Source: RGIG5681 sp034180345
GTDB lineage: Bacteria > Bacillota_I > Bacilli_A > Erysipelotrichales > Erysipelotrichaceae
Assembly: GCA_034180345.1 (NCBI GenBank)
Contig: JAXFOQ010000020.1
Location: forward strand, 1-64,000
Direction of reading: 5' to 3'
DNA length: 64,000 bases
Part shown: positions 42,743 to 51,177 of the stretch, one piece after another
Numbering within the stretch: the first letter of the stretch is position 1
Layout of the letters: each line of letters begins with the position of its first letter
Made by a program: the position numbers and the translations under genes
The notes under the pieces: generated by a model
The model's input: the letters and a program-made list of their open reading frames with translations, nothing else
Databases searched by the model: none
Told to the model about the DNA's origin: nothing

Positions 42743-44149
42743 ATGATTAATTTCGGAACCGGAGGTTGGCGTGAAATCATCGGTGATAACTTCACAAAAA
42801 CAAATATATATAAAATAGCTTCGGCTTTAGCGCAAATTATGCAGGATGATACGGTTATTATCGGATATGATCGGCGTTTTATGTCCAAGGAGGCAAGCTT
42901 TTGGTTCATTGAAGCCTTGGCAAGCAACAATATTAAAGCATTATTAATCGATAAGGCTTCACCGACACCGATTATTATGTATGCGGTAAAAAAATTTAAT
43001 ACCGAATATGGTGTAGCGATAACCGCAAGTCATAATCCGGCTATATATAACGGTATTAAAATATTTACACATGGAGGTAAGGATGCAACGGTTGAAGTAA
43101 CATCCGAAATTTCAGCTATCGCCAATCAAATTGAATTAAATGAAATTAAACCGTTTTACGAAATAGAAAATACGGATTATTTTAAACGCATCGACCCTTT
43201 CAACGACTACATTGATTCAATATTGAATACAATTAATATCAATGAAATAAGAAATGCCAATTTAAAAATTGCAATAGATCCGATGTTCGGTGTTTCGCAA
43301 ACCTCGTTAACCACCATACTCGCAACGGCAAGATGTGAAATCGACATAATAAATAACCGCCACGATACATTATTCGGAGGCAGACTTCCAAGTCCCGCCT
43401 CAGAATCATTGCATAAATTAATGGATTTGGTTGTTCATAATCATTATAACTTAGGAATTGCCACCGACGGTGATGCGGATCGTATTGGTATTGTCGATGA
43501 ATTGGGAAATTTTATTCATCCCAATACCCTGCTTTGTTTACTGTATTACTATTTATTGGTATACAAAAATTGGAAGGGAGCTGTTGTTCGTAACCTGTCA
43601 ACCACACATATGTTAGATCGTATTGCGGATAAATATAATCAAAAATGTATTGAAACTGAGGTCGGATTTAAACATATTTCATATAATATGGAAAAATATC
43701 AGGCCATAATCGGTGGAGAATCCAGCGGAGGATTGACCGTAAAAGGACATATTCAAGGAAAAGACGGTATTTATGCGGCAACACTATTGGTTGAAATGAT
43801 CAGTATTACCAAAAAAAGTATCAGTCAATTGGTATCGGAATTGGAAAAAGAATTCGGTAAAAGTTGTTTCAGTGAAAATGCCTATAAATTCACCCAAAAT
43901 AAAAAAGATGAATTAATAGATATTTTATTTAATAAAAAAATGACACCTAAATATAAAAATATTAATAAAATATACTATCTTGACGGTCTAAAAATAATAT
44001 TTAATGATGATACTTGGATTAGTGCCCGCTTTTCGGGAACCGAACCGGTATTGCGAATATTTGCGGAAAGTTATGATAATAATACAGTTAAAAAAAATGT
44101 CAAATTAATGGAAGAATTTTTAAACCTTACAAATAAGGAAAAAATTTAA
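42743..44149 (+). CDS. Phosphoglucomutase/phosphomannomutase family protein
   Basis: A 468-aa alpha-D-phosphohexomutase interconverting hexose 1- and 6-phosphates. It begins FGTGGWREIIGD (the phosphate-contacting start of this family). Catalytic phosphoserine in TASHNP near 96, metal loop DGDADR near 243, sugar-specificity loop GGESSGG near 326 and phosphate-binding RFSGTEPVLR near 431 are all present. It is divergent from the transporter operon and shares its control region and base composition, suggesting that it processes the imported sugar phosphate, for example turning glucose 1-phosphate into glucose 6-phosphate. SD GGAGGG. Glucose or mannose specificity cannot be decided by eye. Confidence 0.92.
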   Translation: MINFGTGGWREIIGDNFTKTNIYKIASALAQIMQDDTVIIGYDRRFMSKEASFWFIEALASNNIKALLIDKASPTPIIMYAVKKFNTEYGVAITASHNPAIYNGIKIFTHGGKDATVEVTSEISAIANQIELNEIKPFYEIENTDYFKRIDPFNDYIDSILNTININEIRNANLKIAIDPMFGVSQTSLTTILATARCEIDIINNRHDTLFGGRLPSPASESLHKLMDLVVHNHYNLGIATDGDADRIGIVDELGNFIHPNTLLCLLYYYLLVYKNWKGAVVRNLSTTHMLDRIADKYNQKCIETEVGFKHISYNMEKYQAIIGGESSGGLTVKGHIQGKDGIYAATLLVEMISITKKSISQLVSELEKEFGKSCFSENAYKFTQNKKDELIDILFNKKMTPKYKNINKIYYLDGLKIIFNDDTWISARFSGTEPVLRIFAESYDNNTVKKNVKLMEEFLNLTNKEKI

Positions 44150-44170
44150 AAAACATAATTTACAATTAAT

Positions 44171-44260
44171 AAAATAGGCAGGATTTTATACCGATATCCT
44201 ATATAAGTCTTTAAATATAACTTTTTGGGATTATCATATTTTATAATCGTGCCTATTTTT
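44171..44260. terminator. Large structured terminator between pgm and engB
   Basis: AAAATAGGCA (44171-44180) pairs perfectly with TGCCTATTTT (44250-44259). The 69-base interior contains GGAT/ATCC (44181-44184 with 44196-44199) and GATTAT/ATAATC (44229-44234 with 44243-44248), so a branched structure is possible. T-runs follow on both strands, fitting a shared terminator for the two converging genes, but the size is unusual. Confidence 0.55.
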
Positions 44261-44279
44261 ATTTATGTTTAATTATAAT

Positions 44280-44849
44280 TTATTTACTTGCATCAACAAT
44301 ATAATCATATATTTGTTTTTTATTAATTTCCGAATTAAAAGTGCTGTATGCAATTAAATCTTTATCACTTACCGATAATATATCTTTAATCACTTTTAAT
44401 TGTTTGTTGAGATTTGAACGATTTAATTTATCACTTTTATTGGCAATCACCAACACCTTCAAACCTTGGTATCTGGCAAATTCAATCATCGCCAAATCAT
44501 CTTCACTTGGTTTATGCCTAATATCAACAATCATAATCATTAATTTAAGTTGTGTGCGATTGGCAAAATATTCTTCCATCATCTCACCAAATTGCATAAT
44601 TTCCTTATCGCTTAACTTGGCATAACCATAGCCTGGCACATCAACGAGAATAAAACGATTGTCAACATCAAAAAAATTCAATAATCTAGTTTTGCCAGGA
44701 GTCTTACCGATATGGGCAATACCGCGATTAAATATGGCGTTAATGAACGAACTCTTACCAGCATTAGATCTTCCAACAATTACCACTTCATTTAAGTTGT
44801 GAACGGGATAATCTTGAATCTTTACTGCACTTTTAATAAATTCAATCAT
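44280..44849 (-). CDS. engB: Ribosome biogenesis GTPase EngB/YihA/YsxC
   Basis: A small GTPase needed for late assembly of the 50S subunit. The 189-aa protein has G1 GRSNAGKSSFINA at residues 26-38, G2 Thr in GKTPGKT near 53, G3 DVPGYG near 72 and G4 NKSD near 137, the standard EngB pattern. It overlaps the lon stop by four bases, giving the order tig-lon-engB, typical of Firmicutes. Confidence 0.95.
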   Translation of the reverse strand: MIEFIKSAVKIQDYPVHNLNEVVIVGRSNAGKSSFINAIFNRGIAHIGKTPGKTRLLNFFDVDNRFILVDVPGYGYAKLSDKEIMQFGEMMEEYFANRTQLKLMIMIVDIRHKPSEDDLAMIEFARYQGLKVLVIANKSDKLNRSNLNKQLKVIKDILSVSDKDLIAYSTFNSEINKKQIYDYIVDASK

Positions 44850-47140
44850 AATAATATTACTTTAAGTACTTCTGATACATGGGCAACCGGAATAAATTCA
44901 ATACTTTCTTTAACTTCCTTAGCTATTTCATCTAAGTCTTTAACATTGCCCTTAGGGAAGATGATCTTTTTAATTCCTGAGCGATGAGCAGCAAGTGATT
45001 TTTCCTTTAAGCCTCCAATCGGTAAGACATTACCACGCAATGTAACTTCACCAGTCATGGCAATATCCTTATTAACTTTACGATTGGTAATACATGAAAC
45101 AATGGCACTGGTTAAGGTGATACCGGCTGATGGACCATCCTTAGGAACTGCCCCCTCTGGTGCATGAATATGTATATCATGGCTTTCAAACCACTTACTA
45201 TCGATCTTTAACTTATCGGCATTAGCCTTAACCCAATCCATGGCAATTGAAGTTGATTCCTTCATAACATCACCAAGTTGACCTGTTACAATCATCTTGC
45301 CCTTACCATCAAAATAAGTAACCTCTATCGGTAATATATCACCACCAAATGAAGTATAGGCAAGACCAGTAACAACCCCAACCTGATCCTTACGATTCTT
45401 TTCACCATATTCAAACTTTTCATTTCCCAACCACTTAACAATTAAGGCCTTGGTTAGTTTAAATGATTTTTTACGATCTTTTAAAATTGCCAGTACCGTT
45501 TTACGACAAATTGTTGCGATAATTCTTTCTAAATTACGGACTCCAGCTTCACGGGTATAGTGTCTGATTAAATATAATAAAATATTCTTATCAAAAATTA
45601 ATTGATTACTCTTTAAACCATTGAAAGATAATTGCTTAGGAATTAAATGTTTTTGGGCAATCTTAACTTTTTCAATCTCTGTATACGAAGATAATTCAAT
45701 AATTTCTAAACGATCCTTTAAAGCAGGAGGGATATTTTCGATATAGTTAGCGGTGGCAATAAATAACACATCACTCAAATCATATGGTTCTTCCATATAA
45801 TTATCACTAAAGGCATTATTTTGTTCAGGATCTAAGACCTCTAACATTGCACTACTTGGATCACCCTTAAAATCACTGGCCATCTTATCAATTTCATCGA
45901 TTAAGAATACTGGATTTAAAGTTCCAGCCTTCTTCATTCCTTGAATGATACGACCTGGCATTGAACCAAGGTATGTACGACGATGACCTCTAATTTCTGA
46001 CTCATCTTTAACACCACCTAACGATTGTTTAACAAACTTACGATCAAGGGCTCGTGCTACCGATTTAGCAAGACTAGTCTTACCAACGCCCGGTGGACCA
46101 ACAAGACATAATATTGGCGACTTAAGACTATTGGTCATATTCTTAACTGCCAAATACTCCATAATGCGTTCTTTAACTTTTATTAAACCATAGTGATCCT
46201 CATCAAGGATTTCTGTTGCTAAATTCAAGTCCTCGTTATCCTTTGATTTTTGATACCAAGGAATTTGATATAGCCAATCTAAATAATTTCTAATTACTGA
46301 CGATTCACCGCTGGCTGCTGGGGTCATTTCAAAGCGTTTAATTTCATCCCTAGCCTTCTTTTTAACATAATCAGGGAAGGGTTCACTTTCAAAGGCTTTA
46401 CTTAATTTATCAATATCACTGTCAGCATCTTCATTAAGTTCTTCTTTAATTAAACGCATCTTTTCTTTTAATAGATATTCTTTTTGATTATCATCAAATC
46501 TTGCCTTCATTTTCTTATCAATTTCAGCTTCAATAATATCGATTTCATGATAGCCGATAAAGGCTTCCAAGATTTTCAATAAACGATCATTGACATTTGT
46601 TGTTTCGAGTAATTCTTGTTGTTTAATATAAAAGGTAATTCCGAATTGAGCAATAGTATCAGCATATAAATTTCCATCATCAAGCTTAGCAATTCTGGCA
46701 AGATTGATCGGATCAATACGATTAATACTGTGTTCAATAATTTCATTATTTATTCTTAAAATTAGGGCCTTAACCTCTTTTTCATCATCGATTTCAACCT
46801 TTAAATCATGATATTTAACTGAAAGATAATCACCATTATCCGCAAATCCATCAACAACAACCCTTTCAATACCTTTAACCACAATCGTTAAGGCATTATT
46901 TTTTCTACGAATAGTTTTAATCAAACATAATGTACCAACATTATAAATATCATCAAAACCAGGCTCATCAACTTGAAATTCCTTTTGGCAAACCACCACT
47001 ACATATCCATCGCTATTAATATTGGCTTCATCAACAGCCTTGATAGTCTTTGGTCTTCCAACCTCAATAGATACTTCTTGTTCTGGAAAAACAATAATAT
47101 CGCGTGTGCAAATTAAGGGAATAAATTTTTCTTTAGGCAT
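44846..47140 (-). CDS. lon: ATP-dependent protease Lon
   Basis: Cytosolic AAA+ protease degrading misfolded and regulatory proteins. The 764-aa protein has the N-terminal LON domain (about 5-195), coiled coil, AAA+ with Walker A GPPGVGKTSLAKS near 345, Walker B FLIDEIDKM near 413, and the C-terminal serine protease with PKDGPSAGIT near 667 (Ser) and the paired Lys about 43 residues later. Start at ATG 47140 with GGAGG upstream; the first Met of the longer open frame is a non-ATG within the SD region. Follows tig, overlaps engB. Confidence 0.96.
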   Translation of the reverse strand: MPKEKFIPLICTRDIIVFPEQEVSIEVGRPKTIKAVDEANINSDGYVVVVCQKEFQVDEPGFDDIYNVGTLCLIKTIRRKNNALTIVVKGIERVVVDGFADNGDYLSVKYHDLKVEIDDEKEVKALILRINNEIIEHSINRIDPINLARIAKLDDGNLYADTIAQFGITFYIKQQELLETTNVNDRLLKILEAFIGYHEIDIIEAEIDKKMKARFDDNQKEYLLKEKMRLIKEELNEDADSDIDKLSKAFESEPFPDYVKKKARDEIKRFEMTPAASGESSVIRNYLDWLYQIPWYQKSKDNEDLNLATEILDEDHYGLIKVKERIMEYLAVKNMTNSLKSPILCLVGPPGVGKTSLAKSVARALDRKFVKQSLGGVKDESEIRGHRRTYLGSMPGRIIQGMKKAGTLNPVFLIDEIDKMASDFKGDPSSAMLEVLDPEQNNAFSDNYMEEPYDLSDVLFIATANYIENIPPALKDRLEIIELSSYTEIEKVKIAQKHLIPKQLSFNGLKSNQLIFDKNILLYLIRHYTREAGVRNLERIIATICRKTVLAILKDRKKSFKLTKALIVKWLGNEKFEYGEKNRKDQVGVVTGLAYTSFGGDILPIEVTYFDGKGKMIVTGQLGDVMKESTSIAMDWVKANADKLKIDSKWFESHDIHIHAPEGAVPKDGPSAGITLTSAIVSCITNRKVNKDIAMTGEVTLRGNVLPIGGLKEKSLAAHRSGIKKIIFPKGNVKDLDEIAKEVKESIEFIPVAHVSEVLKVILL

Positions 47141-47160
47141 AACAACCTCCATCTTTGATA

Positions 47161-47181
47161 AAAGACACTTTAAGTGTCTTT
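47161..47181. terminator. Hairpin between tig and lon
   Basis: AAAGACACTTTAAGTGTCTTT is a near-perfect palindrome. On the minus strand it is followed by only a short T-run (TTTTATC), so it may act as a partial terminator that lowers lon and engB relative to tig. Confidence 0.5.
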
Positions 47182-48444
47182 CTAATTCTCTTTAATAAAT
47201 TGTACAGCTTTACGAGAAACTAAATCACCTTTAACGCTCTCAGCATTTAGATATTTTTTAACTTCCTCGATTGGCATCTTATACATATCAGCCATAGCTT
47301 GTAATTCTTTTTCGACTTCTTCATCACTTACTTCAAATTTTTCTTTTACAACAATAGCCTTAATCAATAAGCGAAGTTTAATACGCTTTTCAGCATCAAC
47401 TTGATAACTTGCAAGTAAACCTTCCTTCGTTTGACCGAAGTACTTTAAATAATCTTCAAGTTTCATACCTTGATAACTAATTCTTTGAGCAAATTCATTA
47501 AGCATATCTTCAGCTTCATGTTTAATCATAATTTCTGGAACATCAATTTCATTTGCGGAAATTAATTTCTCAAACATTTCATCATCAGCCTTGTTTTCAG
47601 CCTCAGATTTTTTTGTGTTCAATAATTGTTCATGAAGATATTTTTTCAATCCCGCTTCATCTTTAATATCCTTTAAACCTGCAACTTCAAAGAACTCCTC
47701 ATCAATTTCTGGTAAAACTTTAGTCTTAATATCATTTAATTTAATTTTAAAGATAACCGCTTGTCCCTTCAATTCTTCAGCTTGATATTCTTCAGGGAAG
47801 GTTACATTAATTTCTTTTTCTTCACCTGTTTTCATACCGATAATTTGTTCCTCAAAACCAGGAATGAAAGTATGGCTACCAATTTCTAAAGCGTAATTTT
47901 CAGCCTTGCCACCTTCAAAGGCTACACCATCTTTAAAACCTTCATAATCAATGATGGCTGTATCACCATTTTCAACCATGCCCTCTTTAACTTCAAGATT
48001 GGCATAGCGTTCACGCATCTTTTTGATTTCAGCATCAACTTCATCATCGGTAATGTAAATTTCAGGTAAAGTATAACCGAAGCCCTTATATTTCTTAAGT
48101 TCAACATCAGGAGCAGTGCTTAATTTGAATGTTAGTTTTAACTCATTTTCGTTAATAGTGTCGATATTTAATTGTGGCTGATCAATTAGTTCCACATCAT
48201 GTTCAGCTAAACATTTAGTAAATTCATTTTGTAGAATAGTATCAACAGCTTCCATCATAATTTGTTGTGATGAAATTTGTTTTTTAACCAATTCCTTAGG
48301 CGCTTGACCCTTTCTAAAACCCTTAACTTCAACTTTTTTAGCTAATTTATCAAAGGCTTTTGTTTGAGCATTAAGCCATGTTTCTTTTTCGACTTCATGT
48401 TTAATTTCGGCTTTGCAATTTTCAATTTTTGTATATGTAGACAT
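47182..48444 (-). CDS. tig: Trigger factor
   Basis: Ribosome-bound chaperone and peptidyl-prolyl isomerase for nascent chains. The 420-aa protein has the ribosome-binding domain with GFRKGQAPKELV near 40, the FKBP-type PPIase domain (about 155-240, with GDTAIIDYEG and IPGFEEQIIGMKTGEEKEI), and the helical C-terminal chaperone domain. SD AGGAGG precedes the ATG, with an extended -10 TGTTAAAAT (hexamer 48470-48475) upstream. First gene of tig-lon-engB. Confidence 0.96.
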   Translation of the reverse strand: MSTYTKIENCKAEIKHEVEKETWLNAQTKAFDKLAKKVEVKGFRKGQAPKELVKKQISSQQIMMEAVDTILQNEFTKCLAEHDVELIDQPQLNIDTINENELKLTFKLSTAPDVELKKYKGFGYTLPEIYITDDEVDAEIKKMRERYANLEVKEGMVENGDTAIIDYEGFKDGVAFEGGKAENYALEIGSHTFIPGFEEQIIGMKTGEEKEINVTFPEEYQAEELKGQAVIFKIKLNDIKTKVLPEIDEEFFEVAGLKDIKDEAGLKKYLHEQLLNTKKSEAENKADDEMFEKLISANEIDVPEIMIKHEAEDMLNEFAQRISYQGMKLEDYLKYFGQTKEGLLASYQVDAEKRIKLRLLIKAIVVKEKFEVSDEEVEKELQAMADMYKMPIEEVKKYLNAESVKGDLVSRKAVQFIKEN

Positions 48445-48494
48445 TTATCCTCCTAAAAATCGTATTAATATTTTAACATAAATTATAATAATAT

Positions 48495-49184
48495 TTATAA
48501 TTTAAGCAATTTTTCATCATTTTTTAAGTATTTCAATTCAAATTTCGCAATTTCTTCCTTTAAATCAAAAATTTTATACAAATGATAAACAATACTCTTA
48601 AAGATTAATTCACACTCATTAAGACCATATTCAAGTGGAAGATGATCAAAGATCAAACCAATCAATAATTCTTTACTCAATTTATAAAAATCGGGATTTT
48701 TCATAAAATAATCATTTAATTTATCATCACAAGCTAAATAAAAAGGTGATTTAGTTTGTGGCGTTATATTTATAGGATTAAATTCAAATACTTCCTGATT
48801 TTTTTGATAAATTAATGGTAAATTAATCTGTTGTTCAATCAATTCAAAAATTAATAATTCTTTAGCTTGTATCAGTCCATCACCCTTTAAAAAGGCAATA
48901 ATCTCATCATGATAATCCAATAATTTTCTTTTGGTTATATAATCAATAGCTAATAGCTGTTTCATATCATCACCATGTAAATAACTGTCTAGGTCAAATT
49001 CCTGTTGAAAAGTATAGTTCTTATTACTTTTAATTTCATTTAATAATTCAAGTAATTTCTTTTCAAATTCACTAGGTACATAGGGCATACCTAGTTCATT
49101 GATAATCATCGCCTCAGCTTTTACATAATCTTTATCAGCAATAAATCCATTAATTTTATTCAAGATTTCATCATAATAATTCAT
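48495..49184 (-). CDS. DUF3196-like protein, unknown function
   Basis: A 229-aa soluble protein, largely alpha-helical, starting NYYDEILNKINGFIADKDY. The pattern of the first 60 residues (EAMIINELGMPYVPSEFE) matches what I remember of DUF3196 proteins in Firmicutes and Mollicutes, which have a repeat-like helical fold; no activity is known. It has an extended -10 (TGTTATATT, hexamer 49191-49196 on the minus strand) exactly six bases before the ATG and no SD, so its mRNA is predicted to be leaderless. Divergent from the DUF1846 gene across 56 bases. Confidence 0.6.
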   Translation of the reverse strand: MNYYDEILNKINGFIADKDYVKAEAMIINELGMPYVPSEFEKKLLELLNEIKSNKNYTFQQEFDLDSYLHGDDMKQLLAIDYITKRKLLDYHDEIIAFLKGDGLIQAKELLIFELIEQQINLPLIYQKNQEVFEFNPINITPQTKSPFYLACDDKLNDYFMKNPDFYKLSKELLIGLIFDHLPLEYGLNECELIFKSIVYHLYKIFDLKEEIAKFELKYLKNDEKLLKL

Positions 49185-49190
49185 ATATTA

Positions 49191-49234
49191 AATATAACAT
49201 TTTTATATCGGTTTAAGCATATTTTTGGTAGAAT
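49191..49234. promoter_or_regulatory. Divergent promoter pair with extended -10 elements
   Basis: Minus strand TGTTATATT (hexamer 49191-49196) serves the gene starting at 49184; plus strand TGGTAGAAT (hexamer 49229-49234) serves the gene starting at 49241. Both have six bases between hexamer and ATG. Confidence 0.6.
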
Positions 49235-49240
49235 AATTGT

Positions 49241-50728
49241 ATGTTTAAAAAAGGTTATGATAATGATCGCTATGTTGAAATGCAATCATTAAATATTATG
49301 AAAAGAATCCAAATGTTTAATAATAAACTATATTTGGAATTTGGTGGGAAATTATTTGATGACTACCATGCCTCGCGTGTTTTACCAGGTTTTGAACCTG
49401 ATAGTAAAATCAAGATGTTGCTTAATATCAAACAACATTGTGAGGTGATGATTGTCATCAATGCCAATGATATTGAAAAGAATAAGATTAGAGGCGACTA
49501 TGGCATTACCTACTACCAAGATTTGATGCGTTTGATTGATGCTTTTAGAGAAGTTGAACTATTGGTTGGAAGTGTTATAATCAGTCGTTATCACGGGCAA
49601 AAAGCTGCCATTATGTTGAAAAAGAAACTAGAAAATATCGGCATCCAAGTTGCCTTTCATTATACAATTGAAGACTATCCACTCAATGTGGCTCACATTT
49701 GTAGTGAAGATGGCTTTGGTAGGAATGAATACATTAAAACAACTAAACCCTTGGTAATTGTAACAGCGCCAGGACCTGGTTCTGGCAAACTTGCCACCTG
49801 TCTTTCACAGATATATAATGACTATCAACACGGAATTAAAAGTGGCTATGCTAAATTTGAAACCTTCCCTATTTGGAACATCCCTTTAAAACACCCTGTA
49901 AATCTTGCTTATGAAGCAGCAACCGCCGACTTAAATGACATCAATATGATCGACCCGTTTCATCTTGAAGCCTATAATATTAAAACTGTAAATTATAATC
50001 GTGATGTTGAAAGCTTCCCTATCTTAAATACCTTACTGGAGAAAATTTTAGGTACATCTCCATATAAATCACCAACCGATATGGGTGTCAATATGGTGGG
50101 ATATTGCATCACTGATGAAGAGGCTTGCAAAGATGCTTCGAAACAAGAAATCCTAAGAAGATATTACGATGCTCTTGTCAATCTTAGGAAAGAAGAAGGC
50201 AATCAAGAGGTGGTTAATAAGATCGAAAACATCATGACTCAAGCTAATATTGATGTCAACTATCGAAGTGTTGCCCTTAGCGCTCAATCAAAAGCCGATG
50301 AAACAAATGAACCAGCCTGTGCCATTGAACTTGCTGATGGCAGAATTATCACTGGTAAAACTTCAAAATTATTGGGTTCTGCAAGTGCCTGTCTTTTAAA
50401 CGCCTTAAAAACAATCGCCAATATTGATGATGATATTGAATTGATTTCACCAAAAATATTAATTCCTATCCAAGAATTAAAGACCAATGCCCTAGGTGGA
50501 CGCAATCCACGCCTACACACCGATGAAGTGTTAATAGCCCTAGCTATTGAAGCTTCTAATAATCCAATCGCCCGTAAAGCCTATTGTGCCTGTGATAAAT
50601 TAAAACATTGTGAAATGCACAGTACAGTAATATTATCTGAGGTTGATATCAATACCATTAAAAAACTCAAGATTAATATTACCCAAAGTCCGATATATCA
50701 GTCTAAACGCTTATATCATAAAAAATAA
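49241..50728 (+). CDS. DUF1846 (UPF0371) family protein
   Basis: A 495-aa cytosolic protein of the DUF1846 family, common in Firmicutes and structurally known but without an assigned reaction. The N-terminal part (about 1-330) has the highly conserved FGGKLFDDYHASRVLPGFEP near 32 and TAPGPGSGKLATCLSQ near 176, an apparent nucleotide- or phosphate-binding loop; the C-terminal domain has GGRNPRLHTDEVLIALA near 420. Length is standard. The ATG follows an extended -10 by six bases with no SD, suggesting a leaderless mRNA. Confidence 0.9.
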   Translation: MFKKGYDNDRYVEMQSLNIMKRIQMFNNKLYLEFGGKLFDDYHASRVLPGFEPDSKIKMLLNIKQHCEVMIVINANDIEKNKIRGDYGITYYQDLMRLIDAFREVELLVGSVIISRYHGQKAAIMLKKKLENIGIQVAFHYTIEDYPLNVAHICSEDGFGRNEYIKTTKPLVIVTAPGPGSGKLATCLSQIYNDYQHGIKSGYAKFETFPIWNIPLKHPVNLAYEAATADLNDINMIDPFHLEAYNIKTVNYNRDVESFPILNTLLEKILGTSPYKSPTDMGVNMVGYCITDEEACKDASKQEILRRYYDALVNLRKEEGNQEVVNKIENIMTQANIDVNYRSVALSAQSKADETNEPACAIELADGRIITGKTSKLLGSASACLLNALKTIANIDDDIELISPKILIPIQELKTNALGGRNPRLHTDEVLIALAIEASNNPIARKAYCACDKLKHCEMHSTVILSEVDINTIKKLKINITQSPIYQSKRLYHKK

Positions 50729-50733
50729 TGCTT

Positions 50734-50759
50734 AAAGATGTATATTTACATCTTTTTTG
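50734..50759 (+). terminator. Terminator of the DUF1846 gene
   Basis: AAAGATGTA (50734-50742) pairs with TACATCTTT (50747-50755), followed by TTTT. Confidence 0.88.
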
Positions 50760-50763
50760 CTGA

Positions 50764-50803
50764 AATAAAAAAGCTTATTCCCTGTTAAATAGAAAATAAG
50801 CTC
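50764..50803 (-). terminator. Terminator of the Asp23-like gene / rsmF operon
   Basis: Minus strand AGCTTATT (50795-50802) pairs with AATAAGCT (50772-50779) and is followed by TTTTTTATTTC (50761-50771). Confidence 0.85.
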
Positions 50804-50829
50804 TAACAAAAATATTTTAAAAGCCTTAA

Positions 50830-51156
50830 TTATTCATTCACAAAGCCGACAACTTTAATGTTGATAACCTCAGGTTTAATATCAGTTGTTTGAAAAATAT
50901 TTAAAAATATTTTATTTTGTAGTTTTTCACAAGTTTGGTTAATATTAATCCCATGTTTAAGCTTAACATTCACATTAACCAATAATTTATCATCATTAAT
51001 CTTAATCTGCACATTGTCTTTTTCCTTCTTTGAACTGCAATAACAACCTTCAACATGTCCAATAGAAATATTGGTTATTTCCTTAAAAACATCATTGTTA
51101 AGTGCTAATTTACCACTTTCATTAGATTCGTTTAAATAAATATATTCTTGAGCCAT
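50830..51156 (-). CDS. Asp23/Gls24 family protein
   Basis: A 108-aa member of the Asp23/Gls24 (alkaline shock, DUF322) family, small proteins linked to envelope stress in Gram-positives. The family pattern is seen in VFKEITNISIGHVEGCY (near 22) and VNVKLKHGININQTCEKLQ (near 62). A Cys pair in GCYCSS is unusual for the family. Start ATG 51156 with AGAGGTG; the GTG three codons earlier lies within the SD. Sits 22 bases after rsmF-like on the same strand, so probably cotranscribed. Confidence 0.82.
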   Translation of the reverse strand: MAQEYIYLNESNESGKLALNNDVFKEITNISIGHVEGCYCSSKKEKDNVQIKINDDKLLVNVNVKLKHGININQTCEKLQNKIFLNIFQTTDIKPEVINIKVVGFVNE

Positions 51157-51177
51157 AAATTTCACCTCTTTTTAAAA

